Below, in pieces: positions 26,001-38,146 of a stretch of 64,000 bases of DNA. A program made the translations under genes and the position numbers. Position 1 is the first letter of the stretch, and the number at the start of each line of letters is the position of its first letter. The DNA lies in contig NC_054082.1 in assembly GCF_017562075.2 (NCBI RefSeq), positions 39,397,942 to 39,461,941 on the forward strand. The letters are read 5' to 3'. The notes below the pieces were generated by a model. The model had not been told where the DNA came from, searched no databases, and worked only from the letters and a program-made list of their open reading frames with translations. The DNA comes from Anopheles merus. Its lineage: Eukaryota > Arthropoda > Insecta > Diptera > Culicidae.

Positions 26001-29000
26001 GTACATGCTGCTACTGCTGCTGATGCCCTGTCCCTTTGCCTTGCAGTTTAGAAGCACCGAACCGGGGACGCATCGTTACAAAATTACCCAAGTGTTCCCC
26101 GAGCGTATAACTTACAGCGGGCAACCAATGAGAGCGGGCACAGTGTGCACGGTGCTGGCCGGTCGTACCGAAAATAGCACAGCATGAACCGAAGTGACAC
26201 GAGTTAGCGGACAGGCGAGTACGAAAATAGCGTGAGGGCAACGTTTCTTTCCATTCTTCTTCCACGGCTCCGTCGGGAGTGTGATGATGCTGAAACGTAA
26301 ACAAACGTAAACACCACCAGACCATGGGTGGCGCGTGTGTGTGTGTGTGTGGTGGGATGAAGTTGTAAAGTAAACAGCGAGTGTATGCAAGTTGGAAATG
26401 AAATTGGGAATGGGAATTAGAAAAAGTTAGTTTTTTGAAATTGCAAAGTTGAAATTGATTATTGTCACCGTTGCTTAAGGAGAGAAGATTCTTCGTACTT
26501 GAAAGTTTATTCAATGCTTCGCTAGTTCAAGAACCCTGAACATTTCCAAAAGATGAAGACATAGTATTTGAGCAAATTTTGAGTTTAAATCTCGAACTTA
26601 CACTCATCACTGTGTACATTCCGTACCATTTTCCCACAGCTAACTTCCTCCCCCATTTCCCATCACTATAAACACCTACACCTTCTCGTGTGACATCGGC
26701 CCTTGCGATCTATTTTTAAGCCCGCACCCATTATTTAGTTCACTCGATTAAAACCATGCCTTTGCACTTTTACTGTGTACACCCTTCATCTGAAAGATTG
26801 CCAGCGAGAATCTATTTGCTGCCAAAGGTTCCTTTTGCCTGTGGCACATTCAACAATTCATTTGCGATCGTTTTGGACACGTGACACAGTTGCTTTTGGG
26901 TGGTGGCAATAATTTTTGAAATAGTTTCTCACCACCGTGCAAATTCTACGTTTGTGTTGCACGATCATCATTAATATCTTCAAACCCGATATCGAGCCAT
27001 TTGCAACTATTCTGCAACCGACATCAGATAAATACGTCCATCATTATTCAACAGTGCTTCTTCCATCTCGCAACAAGCAACAGAGCGGTGTAATGTGAGC
27101 TTGTTTGCAAAACTTGCTTCACACTGATTCCTCTCTTTCCTACCATGCAAACCTACTTTTCTAAAGAAATTTAAACCGCTCGTTGCAGAATAGCACATTT
27201 TATAGCTTCATAATGATATTGATTGATTGTTTAGCCATCACCACTCGCACAGTGCTCAATGATACTTCAACTATTCATCTTACTTTAGCGTCCGCTGGTT
27301 CTTTGTCTGTAACGACGCTTGCTATGCCATTAGTGAGCATTTCTTCCTGGGTAGCTTGGCTCGGTAAACAATCATCCAACACATTAGATTCTGAAAGCCA
27401 TTTTTGCAACAACAGGATTCCATCGCACTTTGAGGCAACGCCCCGTTTTGCCCGTCCGAGAAACTCTATTCATAATCGTGCCTGCACCTAACACCACCAA
27501 GAATCAGCGAACGTTTCATTTTTCTTTGTCGGATGGAAAATTAATCATTCGATCGATGGGTTTTCATTGGAGTGCTTACACATCGAAGTTAATGATGAAT
27601 AGAATCGAGAATTGATTGCAAAGAAAAATATATTGCAGTGTCTGTGGTATTTATTACTGTGTGAGTGTACATTGCCCTCGCCACCGCGAAATTGATGACG
27701 CTGTAAAGAAAATAATGACGCGAGCCCAGTGTTGACAAATTTTCAAATCTTAATGCATCAATCAAGCATACCAGTAGCTGTGCCATAGCTTTTTGGTTGT
27801 ATATCAGTTTAATGAAAATAATTTAAGATTTTTCTCTTCTAACTGTAACACATTTTGTTTGTCTTCTTTTACGAGACCACATTATTCTCTGAGCGATAAC
27901 CGATATTAAAGTTGAACAATCGGTTCAAGCAAACGTAATACGATTGCAATGATAATCCATTTCATCTAAATGCTGTCGAAAAGAATCGTAATTTAAACAA
28001 ACAATCTTCACTCCAAAATTTGGAAGTGTTTCTAGACTAATGATAACAAACCATTTCTTTCCCATCACTCTGCGCAAACACATCTACCGCCGTGTACCGC
28101 TCTAATCTCTTCATTTTCCAACCCATTAGAGACGGAGTGCATCATTTCCTCCCTGTGAGCTGTTCAATTAAGCTAATAAAAGCACGCCTAAAGCAAATGC
28201 TCGATCAGCTACCACACTTTGCTAGGTGCTGGTTAAACAGCGCTAGGTACACAGCGCTCCTCCATTGCCAAAAGCAAGGGCGCTGTCACGAGGCGGAAGG
28301 TAGAAGGCGCTAGTCAGCCGGGGATAATAATTTTTATTACTTCTCGCCGGCTCGCCCTATCGCAGAAATTATGTTTACCATTACCGTTAAGCGCTGACCA
28401 AAGTGGTGGCAAGTGAAAGTTTTGACCGTGCTGTTTGCACAGAGCGCAGCGAGTGTGAGTGAAGCCGTCCTTGAGCGTGAATGTAGGATGGGCAGCGGCA
28501 GGCCACCAGAGACAAACTTTTTCCTCCGACGTCCGAAAATGAACGTCGATAATTACTTGCGTACCAATCGCTCGTCGCCAGCCCCTCCGTCCCGGCAAAA
28601 CCAACCGGAACGGAGCTTGGGTGGATCGATCTCCATCTCCCCCCCGGGGAGGGAAAGTTACTACAGGGGCAGTGGAAAGGAAGCTCGAAGATAACTGAGC
28701 CGACAATTTTATGACCACATAAGTTATCCGGTGGTAATTTCGCAAATTTTCCAAACTGCTTCTGCTGCAGAGCGGCAGTAGAGTGGCGTGGTAGAACAGG
28801 ACGGGATATCACACGGTCTCGGATGTGGTAGAAAAACATTATCACCCGTAAAGAGAGCAAGCAGAGTAAACATGGAGTTCTTTTTTTGTTTTTTCTTAGT
28901 GAGTGTGTGTGTAAGCGTTCCCGCAAAGTCACAAAGCAATCGTAACCAGCATCGGAGGCGATGGTCATGGTCATGGTAATGAATGGCGACGTAGCGTGGT

Positions 29001-29648
29001 GAGAAAAATAACGAACATTTATTTCAATTTCGAAAACAAATATTTTCCCTCGCCACCTCTGCTTGGAGTGGGGTTTTGGGTGGGCGCTTCCCGTCTGTCT
29101 GGAACACGGACCCGACGGAGGAAATGTGGAGAAATTTCCGGTTGGTCGCTAGGAAGTGGTCGTCATGAGGCGTGTCATTATTATTAGCTTCCAGGCTACG
29201 AGGGAAGGTCATAATGGTTATGGTGTCACGATCCTATTTGAAGTTCTTATTTCTTGGGTGCTGTGGAGTTAGATGTAAATGAAGAAAAAAAAAGTATCTT
29301 TATTTATGGTTTGGTTGTGAATAACCCATTTTTTAAGTAACACAAATATAATCAATGCAAGCGGTATATACAATCTAATAAGACTATTTAGATATTTTAA
29401 AACATGACGTAATACATACCAGGTCGTGTTAATATTATTGTCATCGAACTCAATTTATTGACCAAATGACAACAAATATTATCAGTTGGCTCTTTACTTC
29501 GAATGAGGCATTGATTGAGTAATACAAATATCAAAATCTACTAGCAACAACTCTTCCCTTTAGCTCATTCATTCTGTTAAGCGCCTCGTTTATAGAGTTT
29601 GTCTATTCTGATGTTTTCCTTAGAAGCGATTTAACGTATTGCTTAAGG

Positions 29649-29930
29649 CAGTGCTCTCCAACTTTTTAAGGATCGTTGACCTAAAATACATTAACCGCAG
29701 CCCACATCCGTTGAGGACATACATTTTGTAGAGTTAGTTCAAAGTTATTGATCAAAATATGTTTAAATTAAGAAGATTAAGCAATAAATAATAAATGTTA
29801 TTCTAGACATATGTGTAGGAAACGTAATCGTGATTGTGGGAAAAAACATTCAGGATATTTCTTTATCAAAAATGAATTCTTTCGCGGACCACGTATGTTA
29901 ACATCACGGACCACAAGTTGGTGACCCATG
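29649..29930. mobile_element. hAT-type MITE (ggaccac class), 282 bp
   Basis: A non-autonomous element with terminal inverted repeats. The left end is CAGTGCTCTCCAACTT; the reverse complement of the right end is CATGGGTCACCAACTT (12 of 16 identical). The right end also holds two copies of CGGACCAC. This end structure (C-A-x-x-G-x-x-C-x-CCAACTT plus GGACCAC motifs) is typical of a widespread hAT MITE type in animals. The flanking octamers are GCTTAAGG (29641-29648) and CCTTAAGT (29931-29938). They share CTTAAG at the same offset (6 of 8), consistent with a decayed 8-bp target-site duplication. There is no transposase frame. The divergence between the ends suggests an old insertion. Confidence 0.75.
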
Positions 29931-30056
29931 CCTTAAGTTCTTTTCCTTCTAAATAAAAATATTTTCACTACTCTTCCAATCAAGTCTCCTAAGAGATCTC
30001 TTAATAGCTCATTCACAAAACAAACTGAGATTTGTATATAAACATCTACTTACCAC

Positions 30057-30584
30057 CAGTGTTGTTAACTGTTGACATTTTTCATGACAGTCACCGTAAA
30101 CAGCCGGTCAAAATAATTTTTGGCTGATGACATTCAATGCTTCCACGACACGACTGTCATTAAACGAAATTCATTCGTGTCGCTACCGTCAGGGCTGATG
30201 CAGTGACATGAAATGTAAACAATGTAGTATGAATGTCATTTGACATTTTTTGAACAACTCAAATCGATACGATCGGAGGATTATGAAGTGTATCGTCGCT
30301 GAATATGGGGATTCTAGTGAAATAGCAAAAACTAGTGAAATGAAAGCCTTTGCACCGCACGCTCTGTTGTAGTTTGACATGAATACGGCCGTTTGCAATA
30401 CGACACAGTTCACTACTCATACAAGTTGGCGAATGTCAAATGAATGTATCTTGAAAATGTCTTCATGTCAAATGACATTTTTTGACGGGAATGTCAAATG
30501 ACAGAGAGAGATGGGAATGGGAAGCTTCAAATCGAATGAATGTTTACAATTTTATGTCGATGAACGTCACCGTTCGCAACACTG
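30057..30584. mobile_element. hAT-type MITE, 528 bp, with perfect 8-bp target duplication
   Basis: The element is flanked by identical octamers CTTACCAC at 30049-30056 and 30585-30592. These fit the hAT target consensus nTnnnnAn. Its ends are inverted: left CAGTGTTGTTAAC, right (reverse complement) CAGTGTTGCGAAC, 11 of 13 identical, with patchier similarity further in. A CAGTG start and an 8-bp duplication are hallmarks of the hAT superfamily. The interior has no transposase; the only frame there is 74 codons without recognisable features. It contains three copies of the 12-mer TGTCAAATGACA in either orientation (30234-30245, 30466-30477, 30492-30503), two followed by TTTTTTGA, plus many single TGTCA/TGACA pentamers. 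These may be subterminal transposase-binding motifs. Confidence 0.88.
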
Positions 30585-33500
30585 CTTACCACTATTATCG
30601 CTCCAGTTGCACATCCAAATTACTACAAATGCAAAGCAAAAAAAGATCAAGTATTTAGGCTACGAAGGAGCATAACAAATATATGGATTCTTCATCTTCC
30701 TCATAAAATTATCATTTTATTTCAATATTGTAATGAAACCCATCAATATTCAAATTGTACCGCTGCCGGGTGTTCCCCTATTCGCCCAATCCCGTCACAA
30801 CCCAGTGTCACCGAACGGCATTAGGGGTAGCAATCATGACACAGCATGGGAGCGGTGGTTACGTCTAATACAATGCAACCATTACGATTTATTTATGCAT
30901 TAGAATGCGACAAGACAATCCACCGGCAGCTTTCGTGATATGAGCTTTAAGCGTAAATCTATCACACACCCCAGCTGTGAAGCATTCACTCCCTCGCTTC
31001 CCTTTTTGCCGCGCTAACCGCTAGCTTTTCTAGGCTAGGGCAGGGTACGCCAACGGCACAAGTGTTACTGCAAAATCGAATGAATAATTTATTTCCACTT
31101 ATCCCGATGCCGGCAGATAACCTTATGTGCTTTACACTTAAGCCCGCTCGAAAGTACATCGTCTCTTCTAGCTGCTGCGGATCTTATGACCTCCCTTCCA
31201 GCCTTCCACCGTACACCGTGGCGCCAAGCGTTCTTCGCCCGGGGTTTGTCCCGCTCGCTTTGCAGGAGATGTAAAATTGTCAATAACGAGCTACGAGCTC
31301 GTAGATATTCACAAACAAGAGCAGAAGAAAAAAAATCCCCTCCACATCGTGCAAAACTGTGAAAAAATCTCTTTGACAGACGAGAGTTCATCGCTGTGTC
31401 TATGGGTGAGATTTTGTAACCCGAAAAAAAGAAAGCCGAAGAAAAAACTATTGCTTATCGAATTTGTACCGATATCGATAAGTGAGCCGGTGCTATGTAT
31501 GCGTGTGTTTGTGTATGTGTGTGTGTCAGAGTGTCCCAAACACATGGCAACAGAATCGTTGAACGAGCCGTGCTGTCGGAACGATTGAATGCATTTGCCG
31601 TTGCGCGGGGAGCGTATTCTCCATTTTGCAGCTGGCAGGTTGAAGAGAAATCCCACTTCGAATCGTACTCTCAGCCCAAAGCTGTCCGTGGAAACACATT
31701 GCAACGAGTTTCGTGCTCGATAACCTTTCGTGGGCTCCTGTGCTTTCCCAACCACGCTTCACACGTAAATCCTCGAGCGGCGGCAGCTTTGCCGCTCGCA
31801 CAATCTCTGTACATTCGGGCCATGTCTTGGTAGCAAAGCGCATAGGCACACTCGAAGAGGAGAACAAGTGGGCAAAAAAAACCTGCATCCCTAGAATGCA
31901 GCTGGTGTAATAGCTTCACTGGTGCTTCCCCCTGTCTCAACTGGTGCGTTCTTGTCTTGGGAAAAAGAGACTCTGCACTTTGCCGCACGTGCTGCACATT
32001 ATATTACAGTAGCGACAGCAGCAGCAGTTTGGCATGAAAAGCGCTTCCATTGTCACTGTCGTGCTGGTTGGCAGGGAGGGAGGTTTCAAAGTTTCCAAAC
32101 GCACCACGGGAAAGAAAAATCCTGCACGAAATCATCAACAGCACTCGCTCGGCAAACAAGTGCCCGATCCTAGCCGGGATGCAATGGAACGTCGAGCACG
32201 GCAAAGCAAGCACAAAGAGCAGGTAGAAGTGGCGCACTGCACGATGCACAATTCATACCGTCATTTCCAGTTCCATACAGCCAAACCGATTGAACGGTTT
32301 GAGAGAATCGAGGATCGGGAAGCGGAGACGCCACCAGAGGTGACGGATTGCCAAATTAAATTCCACTTTACCTGGCGCCGGTATGATGCCTTCAGTTAGA
32401 ACCATGTAGCACTGCTGCTGCTTCTGCTGCTCGATTTTTGCTCGAAGATCCTATACTGATAACAAAAAAAAACCTGGTAACACATTCTCGCACACCCAGT
32501 AGTACTACTTTTCAATTGCATTTTTCACCACTACACGCTCAGCACTTCATTCGTGCTGGATTAGCGTCCTGCATACGTAACAGCACTTCGGCATCGCATC
32601 GGTTGTTGCAAGAGAGGGACATTCTTTGTTACGGAACAGAATGCTCGTTTAAGACGAACCCCCTGTTTCAGCACTGGAGCCACCTGGAGTACAGTCTTCG
32701 TTTGCCGTGAGATCAAAAGCTTATGCAAGATTGAAAGGTAATTTAGCGTGAGAAGGACGTGGAAGGGAATGTGCTTTGCATTGCTAAATGAGGAGGTCAG
32801 AGGATTGTGTGACCTCCATTAGAATTGTTGAAAACGTGTTAAATAGCATAAATAGCGGTCGGAATGCGAGAAGCTTGCGCTTCCTTCATAAAATGTCATT
32901 TGGGACTTTTTTTCTGCTCGAGAGAGAACTTTTTGTCCCATACAATATTCTTGAAAAATAGGAAATAAATTACGGCAACCAATCCGGCACATTCAATGAC
33001 AACAACAACAGCAAGAAAGACACGCTCCTTCGTTAGTATGTGTTGATGTATATCGTAGCAGCTCACGAACAATATTTACCGATCAATGTTCACCCTCGTC
33101 AAACGGGACGATAACTGAATTAAAAACTTTCATTCAAATTTGAATGCACTGTGAAGCCCCGACCAGAATGGCTTTCCGCTCTCGACCACCCCGCCCCGCG
33201 TGTGGCCAAGTTCAACATCATGCCACCACTGAACTAGACGAAGGTTCGTCATCGGTTGTAATCTACCAGCTCACATCGAAATCCCAACAAATGGGAAAAT
33301 CAAGCCGAAACGCAAAACTTTCCATCGCAAAAGTGGTTTGCGTTTGGCCTGGGAGGGACAAAAACCACACCAAAGTAGTGAGGAGTGGGCTGCGAGGCCA
33401 GCGGAGGGTGAGTACGATTGGAAGAGAAATGATAGTGGTGTGGAAAATGAAAGAATCCTTCATTTGAACTAACTTTTCCGTTCCATTTCATTCGGTTTCT

Positions 33501-36277
33501 TCCAACTGTGCTGGATGTGCGCTCTGCATTTTTGCGAGGGATTTTCGGGTTCATTTTGATCGTTTCAGTGATTTTATTTTTATTAACGTAGCCAGCACAA
33601 TACTTAAAGTGAAAAGTGTGCTCATGCATCTGAAAGGAGCCCGTAACGAGCGTTCTCCAACGTGAATAGCATTTTGAGACGCATCAATCTGGGTTGCACA
33701 ATGTTAAATTTAATTTGTACCCAATTGAGTGGGATGCTGTATTGATTCTTGGAACTGTCGGCGCGTTCGATCTTCAAAATCCGCGTTCTGCGCGCACCGC
33801 TGATGAGCAAAGTCGATGGTGCTGAACCATTGTGCCATGCCAAAAACATCTTCTAACAGCTGTTCGGCGCACGCCCGTGCTCCGTGTCGGTTATGGAAGC
33901 CATTAATGAAGCATGTAATAGTTTTGCCAACTTCAGGATGAATGATTCATGAGCAGAATTGTTACGCATTTAGATCATCCTAGCGCAACGCGCGTAAAAG
34001 TTGGTTGGTAGTAGTTTTTTACACGACCAACAAAAGGGAAGCCCGTAAAGACACACAAACACACCACACCTTCTCTTACCAAGACTGCAGGATGATCCAT
34101 GGCCGGGTCGGGTTCATTCGCGTCTTGAACGCGCAAACGAACGCGAACGGATGCGTGTGAAAATGAGACGAAACAAAATTGATGATTTTCGCGCATCAAG
34201 CAACGCTTCGTATGCTGCTGGCATGCCGTTTGGAGCATCGTACCACGGAAAACAATGTACCGTGTCAGCGGGAGCTTCCAAACGCACCACCCTACCACCG
34301 CTTCCACCCTTGCTGTATCACTCTCTTTCTCTCTCCCTGTCGAAGGGGAAATTGTCTTCCGTTCGCTTCATCGCCGGGAAAATCGAAGACGTAACAATCT
34401 AGGGCAACGTTTATGCTCGTTGAACAAAAGCATCAAAGTGATTTAAATTTATATTTCGCTCCCGCCGCCGCCATTGCTGCCAGGCGTTATGGGGCAGCGG
34501 TTCGGGGGTTCGGTTCCGTGCAGCGAATTCCATTCTCATACCCCGATGCCGATACCGGGCAGGAATTCATCACCGAAATTGTAGTTTCAATTCGAAGGAA
34601 CAAGAAAGGAATGTAGTAAAAGAAGAAGAAAAAAACGCAGAACCTTTCAGAGCTGAAGTAAAGTCGTGAAGCATAGCTTTGTCTTTTAAAGTGTCAAAGT
34701 GACTAAGCCGCTAAAAGGAAAATCGAGCGATGTGAGCCGTACATGCACCGCATTGAGCGTCAAATAAGCTGCTAAAAAATTCGCCCATCCTACGGGCATT
34801 CGGGAAAGAGTAACCAAATTATCGCTCACATTACTGAGAATTTGATGATTCGTGATTGGGTGATGCACATGGCAGGGAGCGGAAGACTTAACAAATATCC
34901 ATAAATCTTACCCGGAATTGTGTCACACCTCTTTACATAAGCGCAACCCGTGAGCCGTCGGTTTATGCTCGGTTCAGTGACACAATATGCCACCCAATCC
35001 GGCTAATGCTAATCGCATGTCGAACGCGTCGAACGTTCGAACCGTCTTTTACGACGGCTTAGCGTATTGCAGTGATCGGATTAGGAATACGTTCCAAATT
35101 TCAACCTCTTTAACATGCACGTCCGTTCACCCGAGAGGCCCGGTGCTATGCTATCAAAACAAAAAGGTAGACACATGGTACACATATTTCTAACCACAGC
35201 TCGGACCGAAAGGATGGGATTTGCTCGATCCGTAGCAAATGAACCAACGTTGCCAAACATTTCCTGGGCGCCAGAAAAGGAACGGATCCGGAAACCGATT
35301 TTTCACACTGATTTTCGTTCCCTCCAATCAAAAGGGGCGTGCGTTGAGAAAACAAAGAACCCGCACCCAACGCGACGGACCGGCACGGGGGCCAAACGGA
35401 AATGGGCTTTCCGCTGTACGGCGGACGTTGAGAAGGAAGCGTTTCCATTGCTACACCCATCCGCAGACCATCGTCATGCTGCGATCGCTGGCCAGAGTTT
35501 TCAGCGATTTTTCAATGTTTGATTTATGCCTCAATTTACTCCTCTCTCGCTTGCTCGCTCTCTCTCACACCATTTTTCCATTGCATAATCGGCACATCGC
35601 ATACGCGTGAAGCGCGTAAACATCCTCCTGCCGCGATCGGAAAGGGTCCGTTTTTTTGTACGCGCAAATTGCGAAAAGCGGATGTTTTTGGCGGCAAAGA
35701 CGTTTGTTAAATTGATACATATCCGTAAAAAGTTCCGACCAAATCTTCCGACTTGCGTAAAAACCGTGCCCAAGCTCAAGGAAAACGTATAAATCAATCG
35801 TATTTGGGTGGGATATAAAATTACCGTCCCACACACACACGCACTCCGATCGTATTGGTATCGGTCTGGCAAATGCTTTGCTTATTATTCATCTTATCAC
35901 GCGCCGTTATTTATCTGTTTGTGAAGAGTGTTCAAATTTATTGATTGTAAATCAAACCCGTAAGTGTGTTTAACTGCTTGCAGCAATGATCGTCTCCTTC
36001 CTTTTAAAAAGCTAAACAATTATTAACGAACCATATGATGCAGAGCTGCACAGTTTCGGTGAGTGTCGAAATGCAATAAGCACGACGTTTTGCGCAAGAC
36101 GAATGCTCAACCGTTCTCCGGGGCCGTTTCAGCCGGTGAGACAAAAGTGAGCAAAGTTCAGGGCGAACTTCTGCAACAGCTGTTAAGCAAGCAATATTAT
36201 TCCAAGCTGACGGTGCGCTCACCGTTGGATGAGAATGAATAAGTAGCTTGTTGAAGGCGGTAGAAAAGGCCGAGTAG

Positions 36278-36306
36278 CAGCAGCAGACGCAGCAGCAGCG
36301 GCAGCA
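36278..36306. repeat. CAG-rich trinucleotide repeat
   Basis: Imperfect CAG units (CAGCAGCAG, ACG, CAGCAGCAGCGG, CAGCA). It is not in any supported exon, so it is not evidence for a polyglutamine protein. Confidence 0.75.
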
Positions 36307-38130
36307 CTACCGTTAAGCAAAAAAGTATTTGTTTTATCACCTACCGCTAGCGGCATGTGGAATGCAGAAATGGAATATCTCCTTTTTCCATTTTGCACCA
36401 GTTGTTAAGACTGCCGGTATTCGTTTATTTAATGCGCTCTTAGCGGCGAGTGTTTTTATGTGCGCAGTTATCGTTTATGTTTTTTTTCCGTAGCGCTCGC
36501 ACATTCAAAATTGTGCTGCTCACACGTCGTGTCACATGCAGAATATTATTCACTGAGGAACGGAAAACATATTTTGAAATCATTGACACAATCGTTAAGT
36601 TCATAGTTTCTCGATTTTTTTGCTGCTCGTTAGTGTTGGATGTTTCGAGGGAGTTTGAACGGAATTGTTTGCGTTCAGTTTACCACTTGGTTCGATATAA
36701 TACTTGCCGTTAGCTTTGCATTTGTATTTGACTTAGTGCGGTCGTATTAAAGAAAAAAGTTGATCTCATCAAAAAACACCAAATTTTCTTTTGAAATCTG
36801 TAATAAGAACTGTGGAGCAATAAAGAACTGTCGAGATACAGTCACTGTTGTTCGTATTTCCTAAAAGCACTCAAGCACCGATTCATATGAAAGTATAATG
36901 AAGATGGTTTTCCAATTAACGAGATGAAACAAGTAAAACGAGAAATGTGTTAAACAATGTTTAAGCATTTGTGGGTTTTGTCGGTATTTTGGTATTTTAT
37001 CGGAATTACATGTAATAGTTTGCGCTTATCAGGCTCTATGTCAGGTGATGCCACTTTTGGGCATTTAAACTGAGACGCGATAGCTTGCCGATTCGTGTGT
37101 AATATGAAACCGAGTATATCGTAAACGGTATGCAACCACATGCTACAGTACGTTGACACATCTTTTCGCACAAATTGCGTCACTAGGGAATTCTCGACAG
37201 AATAATCAGTATTTTGATACTTCGCTCCAATTACCGTAAACTGTGCACGCAGTTATGGCTGACGAGAATTGATTTTATCACGTTACCGGACTCGGCACGG
37301 GCTGAAAAGCTTTTCAGGAGAAAACGAGTCTTTTATAATAACCTTGTCAAAAAGAATCCTCATACATCATACAAAGTAAAAAATATTCTGCAGTGAACGT
37401 AAAATGGATAAAGCTGCATTAGTTCCATGATATATATCTAAGACGGTGATTGTTCCAAATTTCTGCAATCATTTTCTAATCTTCCCAAACACTGTGAAAG
37501 ATATGCAAAACGTCAACCACAGCGCCTGCATAACATTCAGTCCAAAATGGGCGGTGGTAAAAAGATACCATTTACCATAACAACTTTCAAGCCCTGTTTC
37601 GTAAAAGTAATTGCCCAAGCACTGGACAAGGACGCATTATCGTATATAAATTTACTTTCACACCCAATCAACCAACCAACCGAACACCAGCCGGCTCGCA
37701 CGAGAAAAAAAACGGAGCCTTCAAGTAGTAGCAAAAGTGTTGGTTGAAGCTACCTTTGCTGTGCCGTGCTGTTTGCGAAACAATTTATATTGGAATACTT
37801 CGGTCAACTTTTCGTTCTTTTCATCCAATCAACCGCTCCGGGAGGGGAAAGGCGAAGAAGCGGCGGCCGGAACGATGGCGCTGGGAAAAAAAGGTGGTGA
37901 ATTTTCTCACCAGCGTTATGGTGGGGCCGCGTTTGGTTGGCCGCGTTTGGCGAGATGACACAGCTATTACTGTTTAGAAAGGTTCCGAGATGACTTTCAG
38001 AAGTTTTTCACCATTTTTAAAGCATTTTCCTTCCTTCCCATTTCCCTTTCCGTTGAACGTCGCTTTCAATTCAGGTTTTCGGGGAACCCGGCAACCTTCC
38101 GCAATGTAGAAACAAGTGAACGTGCACCCG

Positions 38131-38146
38131 CCCCCCCCCCCCCCCC
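38131..38146. repeat. Poly-C run (16 C)
   Basis: Sixteen consecutive C residues following CACCCG, read directly inside intron 1. Confidence 0.88.

Noticed and set aside
28387..28974. 195-codon open frame on the - strand
   Set aside because: The longest frame in the window, but it has no domain, mixed composition and other open frames on the opposite strand.
32034..32399. 121-codon basic + frame
   Set aside because: The region is open in many frames on both strands, and no start context, splice sites or domain support it.
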